A DNA stretch of 11,876 bases from RGIG6353 sp045535585 (GTDB taxonomy: Bacteria; Bacillota; Clostridia; Oscillospirales; SIG627), in NCBI GenBank assembly GCA_045535585.1, contig JAZSLY010000187.1, positions 1 through 11,876 on the forward strand. Direction: 5' to 3'. Positions 1 to 6,693 of this stretch are shown piece by piece. The number at the start of each line of letters is the position of its first letter. Positions within the stretch are counted from its first letter, which is position 1. A model generated the notes under the pieces. The model worked only from the letters and a program-made list of their open reading frames with translations, did not search any database and was not told where the DNA came from. A program made the translations under genes and the position numbers.

Positions 1-23
1 GTCAATTTGACAGCCACTTACTT

Positions 24-1289
24 TTATATCATTTTTTCTATATAAGCTATCTTTGCACAAAGGCAGAATACTTTAATTGCACCCTCCAGCTCGGAAAGCG
101 TGGGATAGGTGGGGGCAATTCTGATGTTTCTGTCTCTCGGGTCGCGTCCGTAGGGGAAGGTAGCGCCTGCACCCGTCAGCTTTACGCCTGCACCATTGCA
201 AAGCTCTACCGTTCTCTTTGCCGTACCGTCGGCAAGATTTACGCTGATGAAATATCCTCCGCGTGGCTCGGTCCATTCCAATATTTTGTTATCCGAGAAA
301 TTCTCACGGAGAGCACGGATAACCGTCTCGAACTTGGGACGGATAAGCTCTGCGTGCTTCTTCATCTGCGCCATAATATTTTCGGTGTTCTTGAAGAACT
401 TTACGTGCCTGAGTTGGTTGAGCTTGTCGGGACCTATGGTCTGGGTGGACATCTCATTTGTCATACGGGCAATATTTTCCTTGCTCGATGCAACCATCGC
501 CACGCCTGCACCGGGGTAGGTCACCTTTGAGGTGGAGGAGAAAATATAGGGGAAATTTGCTCTGCCTACCTTCTTGCATTCCTCAAGGAGATTGAGAAGC
601 GTGTCGCCCTCGTCGTAGAGGTCGTGAATGCAGTAGGCGTTGTCCCAGAAAATTCTGAAATCTCGCGCACGGGGATTAAGGCGAGCCATACGCCTTACCG
701 TCTCGTCGGAATAGGTAACGCCGTCGGGGTTGCTATATTTGGGAACGCACCAGATACCCTTGATGCTCTCATCCGACTCTACCAGTCTTTCTACCTCGTC
801 CATATCGGGTCCCGTGGGGGTCATATCCACGTTTATCATTTCAATGCCCAATTCTTCACATATTCTGAAATGACGGTCGTAGCCGGGGACGGGACAGAGG
901 AATTTTACCTTATCACATTTGCACCAAGGGGTGCTGCCCTCCTCCGTACCGAAAATGAAGGCTCTCATAATGGTGTCGTACATTATGTTGAGAGAGCTGT
1001 TGCCGAAAACTATTATTTCATCGGTGTCAACGCCGAGAAGCTCTGCAAAAAGCTTCTTCGCTTCGGGAATTCCGTCCGTGATACCGTAGTTTCTCATATC
1101 CGTACCGCCCGTGAAGTCCGAGGAGTCCACGATAGTCAGCATTTCGTCCGACAAAGAGAGCTGGTCGGAGGCAGGCTTTCCTCTTGACATATCAAGATTT
1201 AACCCCTTCTCCTGCAAAGCCTTGTATTCACAAAGCAGCTCTTCAAGAGTCTTTTTCAATTCTTGTTCATTCATACTGTTATATTGCAT
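24..1289 (-). CDS. Aspartate aminotransferase-like PLP enzyme, type Ic / Aminotran_MocR group
   Basis: A 421-residue fold-type I PLP-dependent aminotransferase, expected to be cytoplasmic and to transfer an amino group between an amino acid (most likely aspartate) and a 2-oxo acid. Visible residues: the GNSSL phosphate-binding loop (N97-L100), YSNPDG with N187, FWDNAY with D216 that contacts the pyridine nitrogen, SSTSK with the probable Schiff-base lysine K255, and NIRIAP with the carboxylate-binding arginine R390. The N-terminal MSRGKPASDQL stretch and overall length resemble the MocR-like aspartate aminotransferases of type Ic (Corynebacterium AspT type). There is no N-terminal GntR DNA-binding domain, so this is an enzyme and not a MocR regulator. 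The start at 1289 is preceded by AGAGGT at good spacing; the next Met, five codons in, has no such site. The gene stands alone and is divergent from its right-hand neighbour. The family is secure; the aspartate specificity is inferred. Confidence 0.92.
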   Translation of the reverse strand: MQYNSMNEQELKKTLEELLCEYKALQEKGLNLDMSRGKPASDQLSLSDEMLTIVDSSDFTGGTDMRNYGITDGIPEAKKLFAELLGVDTDEIIVFGNSSLNIMYDTIMRAFIFGTEEGSTPWCKCDKVKFLCPVPGYDRHFRICEELGIEMINVDMTPTGPDMDEVERLVESDESIKGIWCVPKYSNPDGVTYSDETVRRMARLNPRARDFRIFWDNAYCIHDLYDEGDTLLNLLEECKKVGRANFPYIFSSTSKVTYPGAGVAMVASSKENIARMTNEMSTQTIGPDKLNQLRHVKFFKNTENIMAQMKKHAELIRPKFETVIRALRENFSDNKILEWTEPRGGYFISVNLADGTAKRTVELCNGAGVKLTGAGATFPYGRDPRDRNIRIAPTYPTLSELEGAIKVFCLCAKIAYIEKMI

Positions 1290-1429
1290 AGTAACCTCTA
1301 TATAAAATTATTTTAGTAATAGTTAGCCCTGCACTCTTTTTAGTATATGCAATAGGCGTGAGAGCCTACTCCCGTGCCTCTTTATATAAATTTAGTTATG
1401 ATTTACATATAAAAAAACTTATGCACTCG

Positions 1430-1461
1430 ATTATATTACTACAAAATATCCGAAAAGTCAA
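1430..1461 (-). promoter_or_regulatory. Possible promoter of the aminotransferase gene
   Basis: Read on the minus strand there is TTGACT (1456-1461) and a perfect TATAAT (1430-1435). The spacer is 20 bases, longer than the usual 16-18, and there is no TGn extension, so this is a weak call. If used, the transcript would carry a leader of about 135 bases. Confidence 0.3.
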
Positions 1462-1552
1462 GGGAAAAATTACCATATTTTCGCTTTTTTATTTATATTG
1501 TTAATATTGTCCGAAAAATGTATTTTATGAGCGGATTTTTTTATTAAAACTA

Positions 1553-1580
1553 TTGACTTTTAAATATAATATGTTAAACT
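1553..1580 (+). promoter_or_regulatory. Probable sigma-A promoter of the hydrolase-like gene
   Basis: TTGACT at 1553-1558, a 16-base spacer and TAAACT at 1575-1580. TG at 1572-1573 provides an extended -10. Transcription would begin near 1587, leaving a leader of about 130 bases before the ATG at 1719. The -10 matches only four of six consensus bases, so the call is moderate. Confidence 0.55.
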
Positions 1581-1586
1581 AAAGCT

Positions 1587-1718
1587 AATCTCACGGTAGC
1601 GTGGGAAAATAATAAGCAGTATGGAACGGTTCTTGTGCTTTAGAACGCTTCGGTCAGGCGTATTGAAGGCGAGGGGTGTCCGACTGCGTCGTGTTATAAC
1701 ACAAGAAAGGGATTTTTT
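1587..1718 (+). promoter_or_regulatory. Structured 5' leader with competing stems (candidate cis-regulatory RNA)
   Basis: The leader can form several helices. Local hairpins are 1590-1595 with 1600-1605 (six pairs, one wobble, GTAG loop), 1629-1633 with 1642-1646 (GTTCT/AGAAC), 1645-1648 with 1658-1661 (ACGC/GCGT), and CGAC-TGC-GTCG at 1681-1691. A perfect 8-bp long-range helix joins TTCTTGTG (1630-1637) to CACAAGAA (1700-1707). A perfect palindrome GTGTTATAACAC covers 1691-1702. The long-range helix excludes both the GTTCT hairpin and the palindrome, and its 3' arm runs into the Shine-Dalgarno AAAGGG (1706-1711). I do not recognise a known riboswitch class. The pairings are read by eye; a regulatory role is inferred. 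Confidence 0.4.
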
Positions 1719-3881
1719 ATGAATCTTGTAATTGAGAACTCAGCTTTCCGTTTGGAAATCAACGAAAAGTGTATTCCCGTATCACTCATATGTAAGGAGA
1801 CGGGCGAGGAGTGTCTTGTGGAAAACAACAAGACGGCTCTTTTCTCTCTGACCGAGCCCAGACCCTATAACAACGAAATCAAGCTTGCACACCCCAACAA
1901 GCGCACTACCTTTCAGGCAAACCGTGTTCGCCTTGAGGGAGATAAGCTCATCGTAGGCTTTGAGCTGGTGCTTTTCGAGGCTGTGGTTTCCTTCACCGTG
2001 AAGGACAGATACGTAAGCTTTACTCTGGAGGACTTCATCGTAACTCCCGAAGCCTTCCCAGAATATCTCAAAATGTCACCTCCACCTGTGTGTGAGTTCA
2101 GACTTATACAGCTTGCCGTGAAGAACAGAAAGAATTTCGGCAAGTGGCTGAACGTTATGTGGGACGAAAAGGCAGGCGTAAACGTTCTTGCTAACTCTCC
2201 CTGGCCCAGAATCGACCACGAGGAAAGGGACGGATATACTATTCTTTACGCCGATGCACTCTCTGACGTCAGGCTGAAGGGTACCTCTGCAACTCTTATC
2301 GCCGCTCCCGGTGGAAAAATTCTCGACGCTGTTGAGGACGTTGAAATCGACTACGACCTTCCCCGCGGAGTTCAGTCAAGAAAGAACGAGCACATAAACC
2401 AGTCTGCCTACTGGGTAACGGGTATTAATCTCAGCAACGTGGACGAGCATATCAAGTACGCTAAGCGCGGCGGCTTCAGGCTTATGCTCATTTACTATAC
2501 CGCCATCGTCAACGAAAGCGGAGCGTATAATTATTGCGGAGACTATGATTTCAGGGATACCTATCCCGAGAAAGAAAAGTCGCTTCGTGAGATGCTCCAG
2601 AAGATAAAGGCGGCAGGAATTACCCCCGGTATCCACTTCCTGCAGACTCATATCGGTACAAAGAGCCGTTACGTAACGCCCAAGGTTGACCCCCGTCTTA
2701 ACCTTACCCGTCACTTTACTCTTGCCCGTCCTCTCGGAAAGGACGACGACACGGTTTACGTTTTTGAAAATCCTCACGGTACCGTTATGCACCCAAGCTG
2801 CCGTGTACTTAACTTCGGAGGCGAAGCTATCCACTACGAGAGCTACACAACAGAGCCTCCCTACGCCTTTACCGGCTGTAAGAGAGGTCACTACGACACG
2901 GATATCATCACTCACCCCTACGGTGAGATAGGCGGTATTCTCGACGTCAGCGAATTCGGCGCAGGCAGTATCTACGCAGGACAGAACTCCGACCTTCAGG
3001 ACGAGGTAGGCGCGAAGATTGCCAATCTGTACAATCAGGGCTTTGAGTTCGTATATTGCGACGGCTCCGAGGGCGCACCCATTCCACACGAAATCTATAT
3101 TCCCCTTGCACAGTACAGAGTATATAAGCTACTTGGTAACGCTCCTCACTTCTGTGAGGCGGCGGCAAAATCTCATTTCAGCTGGCATATGCTCAGCGGT
3201 GGTAACGCCTTTGACATATTCCCGATGAGAGAATTTAAGGAAAAGCTTGCGGAGCATCCTCTCCGTGAAGCACCCCAGATAGCTCAGGACTTTACCCGTC
3301 TTAACTTCGGCTGGTGGTCGTATAACATAGATACTCTGCCCGACATCTACGAGTATGGAACAAGCCACGCGGCAGCCTTTGATTGCCCCGTTTCAATTCA
3401 GTTCGGCATCAGTACAAGCCAGAAATTCGACGAAAATCCTCGCTCGGAGGATAACTTCGAGGTGCTTCGCCGTTGGGAAGACGCTCGTGAGATGAAGATT
3501 CTTACAAGCGAACAGAAGGAAATGATGAAGGACAAGGACAGAGAGTTCATCCTGCTCATTGACGAAAACGGCAAGTATGAGCTTCAGGAATATTTCAGGC
3601 TAAAGCTTCGTGACGATATCGACTCACTCGTTACGGCGTACGTGCTTGACAGAGCCGACGGTGCTTACGTTGTGGTTAACCACAACACCGGTACTGCCCG
3701 TCTTGCGCTTGACCTTGACGCCGACGCAACCTACACCTCCTGCCTTGGAAAGAACGACGCAGGAGTTGAGAAGTTGGACGGCAAGACGGTTATTGAAATC
3801 GCAGGCAGACGCTATTTCAAGGCGGATTGCACAAGAGACGAGCTTATCAAGGCTTTCGAGAACGCAAAAATAATCGACTAA
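1719..3881 (+). CDS. Putative TIM-barrel glycoside hydrolase-like protein, family unassigned
   Basis: A 720-residue protein with no signal peptide or membrane segment, so probably cytoplasmic. It starts with IENSAFRLEINEKCIPVSL, which resembles the N-terminal beta-sandwich of alpha-galactosidase-like enzymes. Residues from about 1 to 230 look beta-rich. About 235-600 looks like a TIM barrel: SAYWVTG, GFRLMLIYY, then an amphipathic helix followed by GITPGIHFLQTH (G304-H311), then GFEFVYCDGSEG. The segment beyond about 620 again looks like a beta domain (AYVVVNHNTGTARLAL). D448 in YCDG, at the end of a predicted barrel strand, is the best catalytic candidate by analogy with clan GH-D-like and GH101-like enzymes. 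The start follows AAAGGG with seven-base spacing. It has its own promoter and leader and is followed by a hairpin, so it is likely monocistronic. The fold is a reasoned guess; the substrate is unknown. Confidence 0.7.
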   Translation: MNLVIENSAFRLEINEKCIPVSLICKETGEECLVENNKTALFSLTEPRPYNNEIKLAHPNKRTTFQANRVRLEGDKLIVGFELVLFEAVVSFTVKDRYVSFTLEDFIVTPEAFPEYLKMSPPPVCEFRLIQLAVKNRKNFGKWLNVMWDEKAGVNVLANSPWPRIDHEERDGYTILYADALSDVRLKGTSATLIAAPGGKILDAVEDVEIDYDLPRGVQSRKNEHINQSAYWVTGINLSNVDEHIKYAKRGGFRLMLIYYTAIVNESGAYNYCGDYDFRDTYPEKEKSLREMLQKIKAAGITPGIHFLQTHIGTKSRYVTPKVDPRLNLTRHFTLARPLGKDDDTVYVFENPHGTVMHPSCRVLNFGGEAIHYESYTTEPPYAFTGCKRGHYDTDIITHPYGEIGGILDVSEFGAGSIYAGQNSDLQDEVGAKIANLYNQGFEFVYCDGSEGAPIPHEIYIPLAQYRVYKLLGNAPHFCEAAAKSHFSWHMLSGGNAFDIFPMREFKEKLAEHPLREAPQIAQDFTRLNFGWWSYNIDTLPDIYEYGTSHAAAFDCPVSIQFGISTSQKFDENPRSEDNFEVLRRWEDAREMKILTSEQKEMMKDKDREFILLIDENGKYELQEYFRLKLRDDIDSLVTAYVLDRADGAYVVVNHNTGTARLALDLDADATYTSCLGKNDAGVEKLDGKTVIEIAGRRYFKADCTRDELIKAFENAKIID

Positions 3882-3889
3882 AAATTCGG

Positions 3890-3925
3890 GGGCTGTAAAA
3901 AACTCGTATAGGTTTTTTACAGCCC
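3890..3925 (+). terminator. Long hairpin after the hydrolase-like gene, probable terminator
   Basis: A perfect 14-bp stem, GGGCTGTAAAAAAC (3890-3903) with its complement at 3912-3925, and an 8-base loop. It begins eight bases after the stop codon. The tract after the stem (TTGTCTTAT) is only moderately T-rich, so termination may be incomplete and could let transcription run into the downstream acetyltransferase gene. Confidence 0.65.
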
Positions 3926-3944
3926 TTGTCTTATAGGTGAAAGA

Positions 3945-4517
3945 ATGAACGAACAGCATTTGCTGGCATTGATAAAGAGAATGCCTACCATTGTGGGAGA
4001 GAGGGTAATTTTAAGAAAGCTTACCGTGAAGGACGCCCCCGACGTTTACGAGTATTCCTCAAACCCAAGGTGCACGAAGTACCTTTCCTGGAGCGAGCAC
4101 GAAAGCGTGGCGTATACCAAAAGCTATTTGAAATATGCCACCAAAAGATATAAAAGCGGGGACTATACCGAGTGGGGAATAGTCCTGAAGGCTACGGGCA
4201 AGGTTATAGGAACTTGCGGATATACCAGCGTTGACGCGTCGAACCATAGTGCCGAGATAGGCTACGTTCTTAATCCCGACTATCAGAAAATGGGCTATGG
4301 AATCGAGAGCGTGAGGCTTATTATTGACTATTCCTTTTCTCATCTTGAGCTCAACCGCCTTACCGCCCGAGTTTTTCCGCAAAATCTTCCGTCGATAAGA
4401 CTCCTTGAAAGGCTTTCCTTTACCTGCGAGGGCAGGGGAAAGAGGGAGGCGCTTATCAAGGGAGAGTATCGGGATATTCTTCACTACGCTCTTTGCCGAG
4501 AGGACAAAAGTGAGTAA
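3945..4517 (+). CDS. GNAT family N-acetyltransferase, RimJ/RimL type
   Basis: A 190-residue acetyl-CoA-dependent N-acetyltransferase. It begins with the usual RimJ/RimL-type strand GERVILRKLTVKDAPDVYEY (about 18-37). The acetyl-CoA pyrophosphate loop is QKMGYG (Q114-G119), after the strand AEIGYVLNPDY. LNRLTARVFPQNLPSIRLLERLSF (137-160) is the conserved C-terminal signature with N147 and S150, and is followed by EGRGKREALIKGEYRDILHYAL. In this family the acceptor may be a ribosomal protein N-terminus, another protein, or a small molecule or antibiotic; nothing here decides which. AGGTGA precedes the ATG. The 3' end overlaps the next gene by 8 bases, so the two are probably cotranscribed and translationally coupled, although no functional link with DNA uptake is evident. 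Confidence 0.9.
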   Translation: MNEQHLLALIKRMPTIVGERVILRKLTVKDAPDVYEYSSNPRCTKYLSWSEHESVAYTKSYLKYATKRYKSGDYTEWGIVLKATGKVIGTCGYTSVDASNHSAEIGYVLNPDYQKMGYGIESVRLIIDYSFSHLELNRLTARVFPQNLPSIRLLERLSFTCEGRGKREALIKGEYRDILHYALCREDKSE

Positions 4518-6645
4518 AAGGTATCTCTTTTTCATTTTCCTCGGCTTTGTCATCGTATCTCTTCTTTCACTTGTACTCGGCTCTCTCTTTCCCCTTATAG
4601 CTCTTGCCTTCTTTGGAATAGGCTTTTTAGTCCTTGTTACAATAAGACTTATTCTCCGTGACAGAAGGCTGAATTTCTTTGTTATATTCACCTTTGCCCT
4701 GAGTGTTGCCGCGGCGCTCTGTCTTTATATCTACCTGCCAAGGCTTGACAGAATTTTATCCCTCGACGGACAATACGTCAGCGGGTCGGGTCAGGTGGTG
4801 GGAATGAGCGAGAGAAACGGCTATTATTCTTTTATCGTTGACGCCGAAATAGATGAGCTGGAAGGTGAAAAGCACAAGGTCTATATCAGGGCGAAAAAGG
4901 AGAGCGCACCCGATATGGACTTGGGACGGCGCATAACCTTTTCGGGCGTAGGCGAAGGGTGCAATTCGGTATACGACAAGGGAAACGAATGCTTTCTGCG
5001 CATCTACCCCTCCACGCTTGAATTTCACCCCGTGGACGACTCGGATATTTTCGGCAGATTGGTTTATTCTATCCGTCAGGCGCTTTCCTCCGCCGTTTCA
5101 AAGTCTGACACCTCTGCTCTTGGAGGTGCAATGCTCCTTGGCGACAGAACCGAGCTTAGCGACGAGATAGAGGAGGCGTTTCGACGGGTGGGCACGTCTC
5201 ACCTTTTGTCTCTATCGGGTCTGCACCTCTCGGTAATCGTAATGTCCTTCCTTTCAATTTGCTATGCCGTAAGAGTTTCACACCGCATAGCGTCGCTATT
5301 TTCGGTTATTCTCATATTTCTATATATGCTCATAACGGGCTTTTCTCTTTCTCTCTTCCGTGCAGGCGAGATGCTTCTCATACTACTTTTCTCACGCATC
5401 GTCCGACGGCAAAGGGACGGCATCACCTCTTTGTCCTTTGCAGGACTTGCGGTAATGCTTATCAGCCCTTGGTCTATTTTCAATATCAGCTTCCAGCTTT
5501 CCTTTTTGTCCACCCTTGGCATTATCGTCTTTTTCCTGCCCGACAGAGACGAGTATTTCAAAAGAATTATAATCAAAAACGAGCATAAGGGATACTCACC
5601 GCCAAGGCATCCCCGCCTTCGCTCTTTTCTGACGGGCATTCTGTTTTCGCTATATATGACCCTTTCGGCTATGGTGTTTACGACCCCTTTCGTGCTCTTT
5701 TATTTCAATGAGATCTCACTTTTCTCGCTCTTCGGCAATCTGCTCACCGTAGCCCTTGCCCAGTATTATCTTCAATTTTTGTTCTTCTCCGCAACCCTTT
5801 CTTCTCTCGGGTCGGTCATTCTGGCGTTTCCCTTTACTCTCATTTCAGACCTGCTTGGCAAGCTTCTCATTTTTATCACCTCACTTTTAGCCCGAATTTC
5901 TCCGCCTATGACCAGCCTGAATTTCGACTATCTTATCCTTGGAATTATCCTCATTACAGTTATAATTCTCGCTTTTCTTCCATTTTTGAAGAAGCGCTTT
6001 CTTCTGCCCGCCATCGTGACGGTGCTGGCGGTTTTTGTTCCTCTCTTCAATTTCGTCACCACCCGTGCCGACTATAACGCCCACCTTGTAAATTCCTTTG
6101 TAAATAGCGGAGTCAACACTACTCTTCTGCGCCATCAGGGAAAGGCGTATATCCTTGACCAGACCGACTCCGACTCGGGCAAATTCGGCAAGCTTGAATA
6201 CTACCTAAAGCAATACAATATCGACACCGTTGACGAAGCCTTTTTCGTTGCAATGACGAGCTACCCAAGAAAAAGAATTGAGGAAATGCTCTCCTTCGTG
6301 GATGCGGATAAAATAACCGTGCTTTCCTGCTGTGAGGACAGCACCGCCTATTATGAATTCCTCGTTTTCGCAAACTCGTCGGGCAAGGATATAAGGGTGG
6401 AATTCTGTACCCGCCGTGAAATTCTTCCCACCGTTGAAGCCCATATAACGAGTGGCGTCTCCACCGCCTTCGTGGTACGGGGTAAGGACGATACCCTCGT
6501 TCTCTACCGTTCAAGAAATCGGGCGTATATAAACGAAAACCTCTTCCGTCAGGGCAGGGTTTTCTTTGACGGCGACAATTATCTCTATCACGATAACGTC
6601 ATTTATTCAGACACATTCCCCCGTCTTTTCGCAAGACTTAAATAA
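4510..6645 (+). CDS. comEC: ComEC/Rec2-type DNA internalization channel with degenerate C-terminal domain
   Basis: A polytopic membrane protein of 711 residues of the ComEC/Rec2 family, which carries single-stranded DNA across the membrane during natural transformation. I choose GTG at 4510 because AGAGGA lies five bases upstream; an open frame reaching back to 4405 lies inside the acetyltransferase gene. Order of parts: two to three N-terminal membrane helices (about 4-80); a DUF4131-like OB-fold region (about 85-175, GQYVSGSGQVVG); the competence domain with LGDRTELSDEIEEAFRRVG and the hallmark HLLSLSGLH (H231-H239); many further helices to about 510; then a soluble region 520-711. That last region matches the position and general pattern of the metallo-beta-lactamase-like domain (AHLVNSFVNSG, TLLRHQGKAYILDQTDS). 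Where family members usually have THxHxDH, this protein has FFVAMTSYPRKR (578-589), with no histidine. Channel identity is firm; DNA-uptake activity is inferred. Confidence 0.9.
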   Translation: MSKRYLFFIFLGFVIVSLLSLVLGSLFPLIALAFFGIGFLVLVTIRLILRDRRLNFFVIFTFALSVAAALCLYIYLPRLDRILSLDGQYVSGSGQVVGMSERNGYYSFIVDAEIDELEGEKHKVYIRAKKESAPDMDLGRRITFSGVGEGCNSVYDKGNECFLRIYPSTLEFHPVDDSDIFGRLVYSIRQALSSAVSKSDTSALGGAMLLGDRTELSDEIEEAFRRVGTSHLLSLSGLHLSVIVMSFLSICYAVRVSHRIASLFSVILIFLYMLITGFSLSLFRAGEMLLILLFSRIVRRQRDGITSLSFAGLAVMLISPWSIFNISFQLSFLSTLGIIVFFLPDRDEYFKRIIIKNEHKGYSPPRHPRLRSFLTGILFSLYMTLSAMVFTTPFVLFYFNEISLFSLFGNLLTVALAQYYLQFLFFSATLSSLGSVILAFPFTLISDLLGKLLIFITSLLARISPPMTSLNFDYLILGIILITVIILAFLPFLKKRFLLPAIVTVLAVFVPLFNFVTTRADYNAHLVNSFVNSGVNTTLLRHQGKAYILDQTDSDSGKFGKLEYYLKQYNIDTVDEAFFVAMTSYPRKRIEEMLSFVDADKITVLSCCEDSTAYYEFLVFANSSGKDIRVEFCTRREILPTVEAHITSGVSTAFVVRGKDDTLVLYRSRNRAYINENLFRQGRVFFDGDNYLYHDNVIYSDTFPRLFARLK

Positions 6646-6659
6646 TACATATATTTTCA

Positions 6660-6693
6660 CCTCTCGGACAAAATAGTTCGGGAGGAATTTTTT
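6660..6693 (+). terminator. Terminator-like hairpin that contains the spoVAF ribosome binding site
   Basis: Bases 6660-6669 pair with 6676-6685 over ten pairs (two G-T wobbles), with loop AAAATA, followed by AA and six T (6688-6693). This is the layout of an intrinsic terminator. The right arm contains GGGAGGA (6680-6686), which is also the Shine-Dalgarno of spoVAF, whose ATG begins directly after the T run. The hairpin could therefore end comEC transcripts, attenuate read-through, or mask the ribosome binding site on any spoVAF message. Confidence 0.6.

Larger units (their letters stand above)
1290..1718. other. Divergent intergenic region
   Basis: This 429-base AT-rich stretch lies between the divergent aminotransferase and hydrolase-like genes. 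I see no coding capacity in it. It holds a small hairpin TAGGC-N6-GCCTA (1353-1368), which would lie in the leader of the aminotransferase transcript; a weak minus-strand promoter candidate near 1430-1461; a plus-strand promoter at 1553-1580; and a structured leader at 1587-1718. The last three are listed separately. The stretch 1462-1552 is mostly A/T runs with no motif I can name. Confidence 0.7.

Noticed and set aside
624..1187. 187-codon plus-strand frame across the aminotransferase gene
   Set aside because: Antisense to a gene with all PLP-enzyme motifs; the translation has no family pattern.
1587..1718. Assignment of the leader to a named riboswitch such as c-di-GMP, THF, SAM, glutamine or yybP-ykoY
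   Set aside because: None of the conserved core sequences I know for these classes is present.
2376..3089. 237-codon open frame antisense to the hydrolase-like gene
   Set aside because: No recognisable domain and no ribosome binding site; the plus-strand gene has coherent protein features throughout. Shadow of codon bias.
4405..4509. Upstream extension of the ComEC frame beginning with an ATG at 4405
   Set aside because: It lies inside the acetyltransferase C-terminus, which has clear family motifs there, and a GTG at 4510 has a well-spaced AGAGGA.
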